Shown: positions 5,142 through 5,660 of the stretch, in pieces
Position numbering within the stretch: the first letter of the stretch is position 1
How the letters are laid out: each line of letters begins with the position of its first letter
NCBI GenBank assembly: GCA_028288395.1
Contig: JAQBNV010000538.1
Coordinates: forward strand, 1-5,660
Direction: 5' to 3'
Length of the DNA: 5,660 nucleotides
DNA from: Adhaeribacter sp.
Lineage (GTDB): Bacteria; Bacteroidota; Bacteroidia; Cytophagales; Hymenobacteraceae
Made by a program: the position numbers and the translations under genes
The notes under the pieces: generated by a model
The model's database searches: none
The model's input: only the letters and a program-made list of their open reading frames with translations
Told to the model about the DNA's origin: nothing

Positions 5142-5660
5142 ATGAAGAATAGTATTTTATGCAGTCTGGCTGCCGTTTCTCTTGTTTTATCCATCTTTTT
5201 CGAAAGAACCGTCGATACCCCGCCTACCTCCGGAAATCGACAGCTACCAACCCTCCAAACTGCCTCTTTTCTCCCTCAGCCGCTGAACAATCCGGTTTCG
5301 GAACCAACCAAGTCCAGCGCCAAAGTACCTTCCTACAAAGATTCTCTTTTTTATAATTACCACTCCCAAACCTTAGGTGTTAAGTTAGAATATACCGAAG
5401 ACAGGGAATTAATCGAAACCGTAACCGAATGGCTGGGCACACCTTACCGAAGCGGTTCCTCCTCTAAAAAAGGCACTGATTGTTCGGGTTTTGTTACCCG
5501 CATTTACAAAGAAGTTTATGGCATAGACCTGAGCCGCAGTTCCCGTTCAATGTTTCAGGATGTGAAGCGCATCAGCAAATCAGAAGCAAAAGAAGGCGAC
5601 CTGATTTTTTTCCGGCGCGGGCCCAACCAACCCATTTACCATGTAGGTATTTATCTAAAA
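5142..5660 (+). CDS. NlpC/P60 peptidoglycan hydrolase, 3'-truncated at window edge
   Basis: The first 173 residues are visible; the frame runs open off the right edge. An N-terminal signal/anchor (MKNS, then a hydrophobic segment ILCSLAAVSLVLSIFF at 5-20) directs export; C7 is not followed by a lipobox-type context I would trust. A Pro/Ser/Thr-rich linker occupies about 25-65, and the NlpC/P60 domain starts near residue 86. It shows EWLGTPYRSGSSSKKGTDCSGFV with catalytic Cys C114, then LSRSSRSMFQDVKRIS, the EGDLIFFRRG strand, and the catalytic histidine H167 in YHVGIYL. The third polar active-site residue lies beyond the edge. Such enzymes cleave D-Glu-meso-DAP type bonds in cell-wall peptides in the periplasm. 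ATG 5142 is chosen because it begins the signal sequence; an ATG at 5159 is in another frame. No strong promoter is seen. Confidence 0.93.
   Translation, partial: MKNSILCSLAAVSLVLSIFFERTVDTPPTSGNRQLPTLQTASFLPQPLNNPVSEPTKSSAKVPSYKDSLFYNYHSQTLGVKLEYTEDRELIETVTEWLGTPYRSGSSSKKGTDCSGFVTRIYKEVYGIDLSRSSRSMFQDVKRISKSEAKEGDLIFFRRGPNQPIYHVGIYLK

Noticed and set aside
5159..5356. 65-codon frame starting at ATG 5159
   Set aside because: It overlaps the NlpC/P60 gene in another frame and has no domain-like features; the frame from 5142 carries the signal peptide and catalytic motifs.
1..5660. CRISPR array, transposon, toxin-antitoxin or defence cassette
   Set aside because: No regularly spaced repeats, transposase motifs, terminal inverted repeats or recognisable toxin or defence genes were seen on either strand.

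Overview
The window looks like chromosomal DNA from a Bacteroidota bacterium, probably Cytophagales/Hymenobacteraceae (an Adhaeribacter- or Hymenobacter-like genome). Four signs point this way. Genes lack clear Shine-Dalgarno sequences. The one tRNA promoter carries a TAnnTTTG-type -7 box. Signal peptides end just before Gln. The gene set is typical of the group: a POT peptide symporter with a periplasmic/loop insertion, a PorT-type outer-membrane beta-barrel and an NlpC/P60 hydrolase. The genus is inference; the phylum is well supported.

Layout, left to right. (1) The 3' part of a small soluble hypothetical protein runs off the left edge on the + strand. It converges, with 17 bp between stop codons, on a full-length proton-dependent oligopeptide transporter on the - strand. 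(2) Upstream of the transporter, also on the - strand, is an AT-rich gene for a small secreted protein. Its base composition contrasts sharply with its neighbours, and a near-identical 18-bp direct repeat lies just upstream of both start codons. (3) A - strand tRNA-Val(GAC) follows, with a recognisable promoter and a perfect 16-bp hairpin at its 3' side. (4) A + strand outer-membrane beta-barrel gene ends at a bidirectional-looking terminator shared with the next, convergent pair. (5) That pair, on the - strand, is a small HExxH zincin-like protein followed 47 bp later by a hotdog-fold acyl-CoA thioesterase. (6) About 420 bp of AT-rich DNA has no confident gene. It holds a possible 28-codon ORF that ends inside a well-formed hairpin, and a short GC-rich patch that may be a gene remnant. 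(7) The 5' part of an exported NlpC/P60 peptidoglycan hydrolase runs off the right edge.

Most genes are independent housekeeping or envelope functions (peptide uptake, outer membrane, cell-wall cleavage, thioester hydrolysis); they do not form an obvious single pathway. I see no CRISPR array, transposase, phage module, toxin-antitoxin pair or defence cassette. The two stretches most worth a second look are the AT-rich secreted-protein gene with its duplicated upstream element, and the small ORF/hairpin unit before the NlpC/P60 gene. Neither is strong enough to be called a new system.
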